Shown here piece after piece: positions 26,223 through 33,919 of a stretch of 64,000 bases of DNA (its first letter is position 1; each line of letters opens with the position of its first letter). The DNA comes from UBA5066 sp048500275 (GTDB lineage Bacteria; Acidobacteriota; Thermoanaerobaculia; UBA5066): assembly GCA_048500275.1 (NCBI GenBank), contig JASNYI010000001.1, positions 186,001 through 250,000 of the forward strand, read 5' to 3'. A program made the position numbers and the translations under genes. The notes under the pieces were generated by a model. It worked only from the letters and a program-made list of their open reading frames with translations, was not told the DNA's origin and did not search any database.

Positions 26223-27788
26223 TCACTTCGTGCCGACGAGGACGCTCGGGTAGCGCGCGAGGAACGCGGCGCAGTGCTGCATCTCGCGCGCGTCGAGGCA
26301 CTCGCCGATCTTGTGGGTGTTCTGCTCGATGCCGGGGCCGAAGCCGAGCATCGCGGGGTACTTGTAGGGGCCGCTCTCGACCCAGGCCTTCCCCGCGGCG
26401 CCGGGGATCTTCGCGTCCTTCGGGACCGGGAAGCCGACGCCGTCCGTCGAGAAGACCCACCGCTCGACGCGCGGCTCCTTCGTCAGGACGCCTCCCTCGC
26501 CGATCTTGCCGTCGACGTGCGGGCTGACGACGCCCCTGTAGGACTCGACCGCCGCTCGGATCGACGGGTGCTCCTCGGGGGTAACCCAGCCGAGGTAGAT
26601 CTGCGGGTTGTTGAGAACGTAGCCCTTCCAGCTCGCGTCGCCGTAGATCGGGACCGAGACGTCGACCTTCAGGCCGGCCGCGCGAGCGGCTGCGACCGAG
26701 GAGAGGCGCTCGACGTCGGCGACGGCCTGCTCGGGCGTCTCGCCGATCGTCAGGCGGCGGTCGAAGCGGAAGACGAGCTTCTCGGGGACGGCGCAGTCGC
26801 TCGGCGTGTCGAGCCGGGCCCAGGAGGCGGTGCGCGTGCCGTGGCCGAGGAACGGGTCGTCGAGGAAGCCGTCGCGGCGCTCGTAGGCCTCCGCGGCCTC
26901 CTTCACGATCGCCCCGCCGAACTCGAGCGGGTTCTTCCCTTCCCACGGCATCGATCCGTGGCACGACTTGCCGGTGACCGTGACCTCGATCTGCATCCGG
27001 CCCCGCTGGCCGCGGTAGATGCCGAGGGCGCCGCGCTTCGAGCAGCCCGTCCCGTCCGTGAGGATCACGACGTCGGGAATCACCTCGGGGCCGGCCGTCG
27101 GGAAGACCTCGCGGCCCAGGTACATCGGGCCGGCGCCGTCGTTGTCCTCCTCGCAGGCGGTGCCGTAGGAGCGGACGATCGCGCCGCGAAGCGCGCCCTC
27201 GCCCGTCAGCTCGACGAGGATCTTCGTGGCGATGGCGGCCGAGATCACGCCGCCCAGCTGGTCGGCCGAGCCGCGGCCGAAGACGAGGTGCTCCCACTCG
27301 GACTCGGGCGGGACCCAGCCGAGCTCCTTCTTGAGGAACTCCTTGTCGACCTTCTCCTTGTCGACGAGGCCGTCGTAGCAGTCGGCGCCGACGACCCGCT
27401 CCTTCCACTGGGCGCGGAGGGGCTTGACCGTGTCGGTGTGGCCGTCGATGTAGACGACCTTCTTCTGCGCCGCCGGGATGCCGTCGTTCGGGTCCTCGAC
27501 CCACCAGACGAGGTTTCCGAAGCCGTCGAAGAAGACGTCCTCGGGCTTCCGGACGGCCTCGATCTCGATGATCTTCTTCCGGAGGTACTCGAGGCGGGGG
27601 AACTCGTGGTTGGAGGTGCCGCAGAGCGGGTCGCCACCCTGCTCGACCGGCTTGTCGACGTAGTCGGCCGGGATGCGGATCGCTTCCGCGAGCATCTCCT
27701 TGGCGAGGGGCAGGTACTTCGCGGCGAGCTGGGCGATGCGGGCGTCGAGGTCGATGGCCACGGCGACAGGCGAATCGAGGGTCGGCAT
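26223..27788 (-). CDS. ygeY: YgeY-family selenium-metabolism-linked M20 hydrolase
   Basis: 521 residues from the ATG at 27788, which has GGAGG seven bases upstream; the frame is open 27 codons further without a better start. M20 di-metal ligands are visible: YIDGHTDTV, GRGSADQLGG and GTACEEDNDG (Glu-Glu pair). The C-terminal HKIGECLDAREM closes the catalytic domain. YgeY family members are usually about 400 residues; this one has inserts (for example residues 115-160). It should hydrolyse an acylated or ureido amino acid to give diaminopropionate or a related product for YgeX. It is the first purine-degradation enzyme gene after the AT-rich upstream region. Confidence 0.9.
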   Translation of the reverse strand: MPTLDSPVAVAIDLDARIAQLAAKYLPLAKEMLAEAIRIPADYVDKPVEQGGDPLCGTSNHEFPRLEYLRKKIIEIEAVRKPEDVFFDGFGNLVWWVEDPNDGIPAAQKKVVYIDGHTDTVKPLRAQWKERVVGADCYDGLVDKEKVDKEFLKKELGWVPPESEWEHLVFGRGSADQLGGVISAAIATKILVELTGEGALRGAIVRSYGTACEEDNDGAGPMYLGREVFPTAGPEVIPDVVILTDGTGCSKRGALGIYRGQRGRMQIEVTVTGKSCHGSMPWEGKNPLEFGGAIVKEAAEAYERRDGFLDDPFLGHGTRTASWARLDTPSDCAVPEKLVFRFDRRLTIGETPEQAVADVERLSSVAAARAAGLKVDVSVPIYGDASWKGYVLNNPQIYLGWVTPEEHPSIRAAVESYRGVVSPHVDGKIGEGGVLTKEPRVERWVFSTDGVGFPVPKDAKIPGAAGKAWVESGPYKYPAMLGFGPGIEQNTHKIGECLDAREMQHCAAFLARYPSVLVGTK

Positions 27789-27883
27789 TTCGTCCTCCGT
27801 ATGGGTGGCGGGTCCGGCGGGTTCCAGTGTTCCCCTGCTTGCGTTCCGGCTTTCGAGGTTCTGGTCCACTGCGTTTCCTCACC

Positions 27884-27960
27884 CATAGTGTTGGGCCGGG
27901 AGAACGAAGAGTCAAGAAATTTTTTGTTTACGACGATAATTTTTTATCTATACCGGATCT
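27884..27960 (-). promoter_or_regulatory. AT-rich region with a possible promoter for the ygeY-yqeB run
   Basis: The 139 bp between mocA and ygeY, together with the last codons of mocA, contain the most AT-rich stretch in the window (about 27915-27960). On the - strand a TTGACT hexamer (27910-27915) is followed, after a 17-bp spacer, by AACACT (27887-27892), or after 19 bp by CACTAT. The -35 matches sigma-70 consensus well and the -10 only weakly. It is the most likely place for transcription control of the 20-kb run. No obvious operator palindrome was seen. Confidence 0.35.
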
Positions 27961-28524
27961 CCTTTCAGAAATATCTGACAAACTGTCTACGTCCAATAAG
28001 ATACCTGGATCGTTCCCCTCGATGACCTGGATTCGATCGGGGTACCTCGCCAGGATCTCGCGGGCTCCACGGTCGCCCCGCAACGCGGTCAGCTCGACGA
28101 AGAGGCCCTTCGCGAATCCGACCGGATGCCCGCGCCGACCTCGAAAGGAGGGCGCGGCGATCCAGGCGCCGTGGCGCAGGGAGGTGGTCACGGCCGCCAC
28201 GGACTCCGGCCCGAGAAACGGCATGTCGGCGAGCCCGACGACCCAGCCGTCAGCCTCGGGCGCTGCCGCGACGCCATACGCGAGGCTGGCCCCCATCCCC
28301 TCGGCGGCACCCGGAAACGGCAGCACCCGGAGGCCCTCTTCCGAGAGGAGGCGCGCCAGCTCCACGTCTCCGGGTCTCACGACCGCGACGGCTTCGTCGA
28401 CTGCGCCCTTCAGGAGCCGGGCCGAAGTCACGCCGACGGTGGTCCCGTCGGGGAGAAGGGCGAGGAGCTTGTCGCCGCCGAATCGCGACCCCGCCCCCGC
28501 CGCGAGAAGCACACCGACGATCAT
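27928..28524 (-). CDS. mocA: MocA/MobA-like molybdenum cofactor nucleotidyltransferase
   Basis: 198 residues. The nucleotide-binding start LLAAGAGSRFGGDKLLALL, ADMPFLGPESV and RRGHPVGFAKGLFVEL mark the MocA (CTP:molybdopterin cytidylyltransferase) branch of NTP transferases. E. coli ygfJ occupies the same place in the equivalent cluster. It would attach CMP or GMP to the cofactor for the molybdenum hydroxylase. The last 20 codons run into unusually AT-rich DNA, and the chain ends in a Ser/Lys-rich tail unlike relatives, so its 3' end may have been rearranged. Confidence 0.85.
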   Translation of the reverse strand: MIVGVLLAAGAGSRFGGDKLLALLPDGTTVGVTSARLLKGAVDEAVAVVRPGDVELARLLSEEGLRVLPFPGAAEGMGASLAYGVAAAPEADGWVVGLADMPFLGPESVAAVTTSLRHGAWIAAPSFRGRRGHPVGFAKGLFVELTALRGDRGAREILARYPDRIQVIEGNDPGILLDVDSLSDISERRSGIDKKLSS

Positions 28525-28621
28525 CTCCGTCCGACCAGTCCGCGAGCATACGGCTGAAGGGCGGGGGCCGGGCCCCGGAACCGCCGCGGGCGATCGCGCC
28601 CCTGCGCCCCCACCCGCCGCG

Positions 28622-31600
28622 TCAGCCGGGCGTGTCCCGCAGGGGCTCGAAGTCGTTCTGGATGTCGCTGTCGAGACCCGAGCCCGGCGGGACGAGCGTC
28701 GCCGTCGCCACGTGGGGCGACGCGACGAGGATCTCGAGCTCGGCTTCCCTGCGGTGGACGAAGCGGTCGATCCCGTTCTGGATCCCGTCTCTCTCGACGA
28801 TCGAGAGGAGCCTCTGCGCCCCCCGGCGGGAAACGACGTACGCGAACGTCCCCCCGACGTAGCGCGAGCCCTCGAAGGGGCGTACCCGCGCCGGGAGCCG
28901 CGCCGCCTCGAAGTCGTCCTCCGGGCGGGGGTGCCAGTCGAAGAAGCCCAGCAGGAGGATGTCGAACGCGGGGTGGCGTTCCTCCAGCTCCCCGCAGAGC
29001 TCGATGAGCTGCCCCTCGAAACCGTGGCAGAGGGCCGCGTCGTCCTCCAGGACGAGGAGGCCGGGCGCGTCGCCCGCGGCGAGCTCCTTCCAGAGGGCGA
29101 GGTGGCTCAGGGCGCACCCGACGACGCTTCGCCGGTAGCCGAAGTCGTTCTCCCGGAACGTGTGCCGGACCTCCTCCGTCAGCTCGAGCTCCCGGCCGTC
29201 GACGGCCGCGAACCGCACGAGGCGCCCGAGGAGACCCGGGCCGGCCACCTCGGCGAGACGGGTCCGGAACCCCTCCAGGCGGTCGGGCCGCCGGTCGAGG
29301 TTGACGACCCGCACGCCGAGGCGCGACGCGAGGCGATGCCCCCGGACGACGCGCGCGAGCGTCGGGAGGAGCTGGAGCTCGTCGATGATCCGCCTCTTCT
29401 CGCGGCGGATCACTTCGACGCGGCGACTCCACTCGTCCCTGGCGATCGCGTCTACCACGATGCGCCGGCTCTCCCGGGGATCCTCGAGCGGCAGGCGAAG
29501 GAAGGCACGCGGGTCGAGGTGATCCTCGAGGTTCGAGCAGCCCCAGTAGAAGGGCAGGCATTCCGCCAGGAGCGCGTCGAGGACCTTTTCTGTGAAGTAG
29601 TTCGGGTGGGAGCTGTTCTCGACCGCGAGCGTGTAGCGGTACGGCAGGAGGCCGGCGCTCTTGTCCCTGGGGGGAAGGCTGCCGCGGTAGCCGCAGAGGC
29701 CGTGGCGGTTGTCGAAGCCGAAGACGTCGACGTCCGTCCCGTTCGCCTCGAGGTACTTGAGGAAGCCGACTCGGAGCTTCTGTCCCGCGTCGGCCGTCTT
29801 CGACGACACGACGGCGGAAAGCCCGCGCTCCTTCACCACGACCTCGTCCCGCAGGTCCGCCCAGCTCTTCCCGAGGTGCCACTCTCCGGCGCTCGGGAAC
29901 CTCCCGTGGCTGCGGACCTGCAGGAAGCGCCGCGGGTCGGGGCAGGCCCACTCGCCCCACCCCGCGACGGCGTGAGCCGGCTCCATCGCGAAGACGATCG
30001 TCCGCTCGGGCACGAAGCCGTCGGGCCATGGACCGGGCCGGTTGAGGAGCGCGAAGACTTCGGCGTCGTCGTCCGACGTCAGCTCCAGCTCGTCCCACTT
30101 CCCGCCGCCCTTCGACTGGCGCTCGAAGGCGGCGTAGAGGTCCGCCGAGGAGGCCCAGTCGCCCACGAGCTTCACGCGGCAGGGAGGGCGTTCGATGGGC
30201 GCGGTGGCCACGCGGACCCGCCGGCTCTCGCCGAACTGCGGCGTGTCGTTGAGCTCGTAGGCGTTCGGCCGGGCGTCGGGGCCCCGCTCGGACGTCAGGC
30301 GCCCGGTGTGGAGGGCGAAGACGCCGTCGAAGAAGGCCGAACGAAATCCGGCCCCGACGTACCGCTCCGCGTAGTCGCGCTCGAAGTGGCCCGCCGCTTC
30401 GTCGAACGGCCCGACGCGCGCGAAGACGTCCGTCCGGAGGACCGAAGGCCGAAGGGAGAAATGGGGCCAGTACGCGTTGCTCCCCCTCCCGTGCCCCTCC
30501 TGGAACCTCAGGTACTCCTCGGTTCCGGGCGGGTAGTGCTCGTGGACGACGCAGCGGTGCCCGCTCCCGCGCGACCGCCGGCGGAACCCGCCCGGGATCC
30601 GCCGGTCCTCCAGGACCTCGGCGTAGTTGCGGTTGAAGAGGACCTGCCCGAGTCCGGGCTCCTCCTCGAGGATCTCGAGCGCCGGTCCGACGTACTCCCT
30701 CCTCGCGAAGAAGTGCCAGTCGTCCTCGAGGTGGACGAGGAACGGCGTCGTCACCGCTCCGCGGATGACGTTCATGCTGCGCGCGTGGCCCTTGTCGGAG
30801 GGCCCCTTGAAGACGAACTCGAAGAAGGGGAAGAGGCGCCGCATCTCCGCGCGGTCCTCCTCGCTCGAGCCGTCGTCCACGCAGAGGAAGCGGTCGACGA
30901 GGTCGAGGTCCTCGCAGGCGTTCAGGAACGAGCAGACGGTGCCGGCGAAGAGGTCGAGCCGGCGGCAGGTCGTGATGGAGAGGGTGACCCGGTTCCGCCC
31001 CGTCGGCGGGCGCGAAGCGAGGCGGCCGACGATCCCGGCGTCGTGCCGGAGGAAGTCGTCCTTCACGAACGGTACGGCGTGGTCGCGGTTCCCCTCGATG
31101 CGCGCCCGGTCCCCGTCCGGGAGCTCCCGACCCTCCAGCAGGTCGCAGCAGAGGTCGAAGGACTCCTCCGGGAGACCCGCGTAGAAGGCCGAGATCGCCT
31201 GCTCGTCGAGGGCGCGGAACTCGTAGTCGGCCGTCTCGACGAAGAGGGCCCCGGGGTCGGGCTTCGGGACGCGGGACGCGCGCCGTGCGAGGACGTACGC
31301 CTCCGGGAAGCGGTTCGCAGACCGCGCGAGCGTCGCGGCGCGGACGAGCGGCTCGGCGCGGTGAGGGTGCTCGCGGAAGCACTCCTCGAAGGCGGCGAGG
31401 ACCTCGTCCGCCGGCCTTCCGAGCGAACCGAGGCAGAGGGCTGCGCGGTAGCGGGAGTAGAAGACCTCCTCCTCCCAGCCCCCCATCGCCGCGCGCCGCC
31501 GGTACGCCTCGAGCGCCTCGCCGGTCCGCCCCGCGTCGTACAGGCTCTGCGCGAGGTAGAAGGAGGTGCGGGCGTTCTCCGGCTCCCTTGCGAGGGCCTC

Positions 31601-33769
31601 ACCGAGGACGGCGGCGTCCTTCGCGTACTTCTCCGGGTCGCGACTCCTGCTGCCGAGCCGCCGGGACTGGACCCGGTAGTCGCCCTCGACGCGTCCCAGC
31701 GACGGCGCCTCCCCGTCGCAGGCCGGGTACTCGTGGAGGACGCCCACGTACTTCCACGGCAGGTCGCGCCGGAAGATCTGCAGCCGCCAGTACTCGACGT
31801 CCGGCCCGAGGCGAAGGTGATACGCGCCGGCAGAGAGGTCTTCGAGGCTCGGGCGCCCCTCGAGGAGGTCGTCCGCGTCGAACATCCAGAGGTAGTCGGA
31901 GGACGAGTGCTCGCGGGCGAGCGCGAGGGCCTCGGAGCGGTTCGTGCCGAAGTCCTTCCACGGGCGCTCGAAGACGTGCCCGGCGATTCCCTTCCCCTCG
32001 AAGAAGCCCCGGATCGTCTCCTGCGTGCCGTCCGTGGACCCGGTGTCGACGACGACCCAGTCCGAGAGGTACGGCAGGAGCGACTCGAGCGCCTCGGTGA
32101 CGACGTGGGCCTCGTTCTTCACGATCATCACGAGGCAGAGGGACGGCCGTTCCGGGCCGCCGCGCTCCTCGCGCACGGGCGCGTAGCTCGACCGGGGGCA
32201 GGGCTGCCGGTAGTGGTCGAGGCCGGAGTCGTGGAGGCTCGTCCCCTTCGTGCCCTCTCGTCCCAGGACCCACCACTCGGCCTCGTGGCGATCGCCGGCG
32301 GGGACCGGCGGCAGGGAGGCGAGGTGCCGCGCGGTCGCCCACCAGAAGTTCCCGCTGAAGTGCCGCCGCGGACTCTCGAGGAGGTCGCAGCCGACGGCGT
32401 CGGCCGATTCGAGGGCGGCGAGGGCCTCCTCGTGCCGCTCGACGACGAAATGCAGCATCAGGCGGCGCCAGTCCTCGACGTTCGGGCTCGGCGGTTCGTG
32501 CGAGGCGCCCTTCGTGTGCAGGTAGAGGATTCGGGCGTCCGGGTGAAAGGTCGCGAACGTCCGGGCGAGGTCGAGCGTGGGCCGTTCGCCCGGCGTCGCG
32601 TCCGGCGTGAGGTTCACGAGCCGGACCCGCCCCCCGTGCCCCTCGAACCGGCGGCGCAGCTCGATCGCGTCCCCGACGTTGAAGACGTAGAGCCGGTCGA
32701 GGCGCGACAGGAGCCCCGAAGCCTCGACCGCCTCCAGGATCTCCTCGAGGATTCCCGTCCGCCCCCCGCGCGTGAAGGAGTGGACGAATCCCGCGGTCCC
32801 GATCTCCTGCCCGGCGGCGTCGGAGAAGTGCTTGTGGTACGCGACCTCGGCGTCGGTCGGCCGCGGCGGGAGGTGCAGCTCGTGGGCGAGGATCCGCTCG
32901 AGCGTCGGGAAGAACTGGTAGTGCTCGAGGACCTTCCGCTTCTCCCGGCGGAGGACGTCGAGCCGCTTCTCCCACTCGTTCGCGAGGATCGCTTCTTTCA
33001 TCGTCCGGAAGGCGGCCTCGAAGTCGTCGAGGTCGAGCGGGACGAAGGCCCGCGGATCGACCCACTCCGCGGCGTTCGGGGCGCCCCAGTAGAAGCAGAG
33101 CGTCTCGGTGAGGAGCGGTTCCCAGAGCTTCTCCGTGACGAAGTTCCGCTCACGGTTGTTCTCGGCCGCGAAGAAATAGCGGTACGGCAGGAGGGCCGCG
33201 TCCTTCTCCCCCGGCGGGTGCGGGCCGACCCAGCTCCGGAAGCCGAGCGGGTTGTCGTGGGCCCAGACGTCCACGCGGACGACGTCGTCGTCCTTTTCCT
33301 CGAGGAACCTCAGGAAGTCGACCCGCTTCACGTGCCCCGGGTCGAAGTACTTGCCGCTGCAGATCGAGGAGAGGAGCCGCGTCTTCGGGACGGGGAGCGT
33401 CCGCAGCTCGTCGTACGTCGCCTTGAGCTGCCAGAACGCGTTGTTGAGGTGCGTCCGGTGCGAGCGGACCTGCAGGAAGCGCGACGGGTCGGGCTCGGCC
33501 CACTCGCCCCAGGTCTTCACGCCCCAGGTCTGCCAGGCCTCGCCGCACCACGGCTCCATCTGGAAAACGATCGTCCGCTCCGGGACGTAGCGCTCGCCCG
33601 GCCAGGGCCGGTTGACGACGACGTAGAAGTCGACGTCGTCGTCTTCCCACGTCACTTCGAGGTCGTTCCAGCGCAGACCGCCCTGCGACATCCGGTCCCA
33701 CTCCCGGCAGAGCGCCACGGGCGGGCACCAGCTCCCGATCAGCTTGACGCGCGTCCTACGTGAAGGCAC
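28622..33769 (-). CDS. Giant multi-module glycosyltransferase (about five GT-like domains in one chain)
   Basis: 1715 residues from a GTG start (VPSRRTRVKLIGSW). Module 1 (about 1-330) is GT10/fucosyltransferase-like, with LPYRYFFAAENN and NFVTEKLWEPLL. Module 2 (about 310-530) has YLHTKGASHE and HFSGNFWWATA, seen in capsule-type transferases. Module 3 (about 540-700) is GT2: LVMIVKNEAHVV, VVVDTGSTDGT, DADDLLEG. TPR-like helices follow (about 705-860). Module 4 (about 925-1130) is a second GT-A domain: LSITTCRRLDLF, CVDDGSSEED, LVHLEDDWHF. Module 5 (about 1190-1470) is a second GT10-like copy: LPYRYTLAVENSS, NYFTEKVLDALL. The C-terminal domain (about 1485-1700) is GT25-like: VVNLDRRPDRLEGF, LLVLEDDAALC. 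It lacks a signal peptide and so is cytoplasmic. It probably builds a complex glycan for a neighbouring surface protein. Confidence 0.85.
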   Translation of the reverse strand: MPSRRTRVKLIGSWCPPVALCREWDRMSQGGLRWNDLEVTWEDDDVDFYVVVNRPWPGERYVPERTIVFQMEPWCGEAWQTWGVKTWGEWAEPDPSRFLQVRSHRTHLNNAFWQLKATYDELRTLPVPKTRLLSSICSGKYFDPGHVKRVDFLRFLEEKDDDVVRVDVWAHDNPLGFRSWVGPHPPGEKDAALLPYRYFFAAENNRERNFVTEKLWEPLLTETLCFYWGAPNAAEWVDPRAFVPLDLDDFEAAFRTMKEAILANEWEKRLDVLRREKRKVLEHYQFFPTLERILAHELHLPPRPTDAEVAYHKHFSDAAGQEIGTAGFVHSFTRGGRTGILEEILEAVEASGLLSRLDRLYVFNVGDAIELRRRFEGHGGRVRLVNLTPDATPGERPTLDLARTFATFHPDARILYLHTKGASHEPPSPNVEDWRRLMLHFVVERHEEALAALESADAVGCDLLESPRRHFSGNFWWATARHLASLPPVPAGDRHEAEWWVLGREGTKGTSLHDSGLDHYRQPCPRSSYAPVREERGGPERPSLCLVMIVKNEAHVVTEALESLLPYLSDWVVVDTGSTDGTQETIRGFFEGKGIAGHVFERPWKDFGTNRSEALALAREHSSSDYLWMFDADDLLEGRPSLEDLSAGAYHLRLGPDVEYWRLQIFRRDLPWKYVGVLHEYPACDGEAPSLGRVEGDYRVQSRRLGSRSRDPEKYAKDAAVLGEALAREPENARTSFYLAQSLYDAGRTGEALEAYRRRAAMGGWEEEVFYSRYRAALCLGSLGRPADEVLAAFEECFREHPHRAEPLVRAATLARSANRFPEAYVLARRASRVPKPDPGALFVETADYEFRALDEQAISAFYAGLPEESFDLCCDLLEGRELPDGDRARIEGNRDHAVPFVKDDFLRHDAGIVGRLASRPPTGRNRVTLSITTCRRLDLFAGTVCSFLNACEDLDLVDRFLCVDDGSSEEDRAEMRRLFPFFEFVFKGPSDKGHARSMNVIRGAVTTPFLVHLEDDWHFFARREYVGPALEILEEEPGLGQVLFNRNYAEVLEDRRIPGGFRRRSRGSGHRCVVHEHYPPGTEEYLRFQEGHGRGSNAYWPHFSLRPSVLRTDVFARVGPFDEAAGHFERDYAERYVGAGFRSAFFDGVFALHTGRLTSERGPDARPNAYELNDTPQFGESRRVRVATAPIERPPCRVKLVGDWASSADLYAAFERQSKGGGKWDELELTSDDDAEVFALLNRPGPWPDGFVPERTIVFAMEPAHAVAGWGEWACPDPRRFLQVRSHGRFPSAGEWHLGKSWADLRDEVVVKERGLSAVVSSKTADAGQKLRVGFLKYLEANGTDVDVFGFDNRHGLCGYRGSLPPRDKSAGLLPYRYTLAVENSSHPNYFTEKVLDALLAECLPFYWGCSNLEDHLDPRAFLRLPLEDPRESRRIVVDAIARDEWSRRVEVIRREKRRIIDELQLLPTLARVVRGHRLASRLGVRVVNLDRRPDRLEGFRTRLAEVAGPGLLGRLVRFAAVDGRELELTEEVRHTFRENDFGYRRSVVGCALSHLALWKELAAGDAPGLLVLEDDAALCHGFEGQLIELCGELEERHPAFDILLLGFFDWHPRPEDDFEAARLPARVRPFEGSRYVGGTFAYVVSRRGAQRLLSIVERDGIQNGIDRFVHRREAELEILVASPHVATATLVPPGSGLDSDIQNDFEPLRDTPG

Positions 33770-33862
33770 CGATTCGGACCTCTCCCGGGAAAGTGTCGCT
33801 CATGCGGCCGCGTTCCCAGGCGCGATGACCGTTCCCTTCTTCGTCTGGAGCTCGCACCACGC

Positions 33863-33894
33863 AGACGGGGCGGCGTTCTCGCGCCGCCCCGTCT
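33863..33894 (-). terminator. Hairpin after the collagen-like gene
   Basis: A perfect 13-bp inverted repeat (33863-33875 with 33882-33894, loop of six) lies 26 bp beyond the stop of the collagen-like gene and before the giant transferase. It suggests separate transcription of the two. No T-tract is present on the - strand. The remainder of 33770-33919 shows no gene. Confidence 0.5.
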
Positions 33895-33919
33895 CCGGCC
33901 GACTGCTCCGGGCTCCGGA

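Noticed and set aside
20462..26527. Very long open frame on the + strand antisense to the purine genes (about 2000 codons)
   Set aside because: It overlaps clear, conserved genes on the - strand and has a biased, Arg/Asp/Leu-rich composition. It exists only because stop codons are rare at this GC content.
27827..33763. Open frame of about 1980 codons antisense to the giant glycosyltransferase
   Set aside because: It is the complement of a protein with recognisable transferase motifs, and its own sequence shows no domain.
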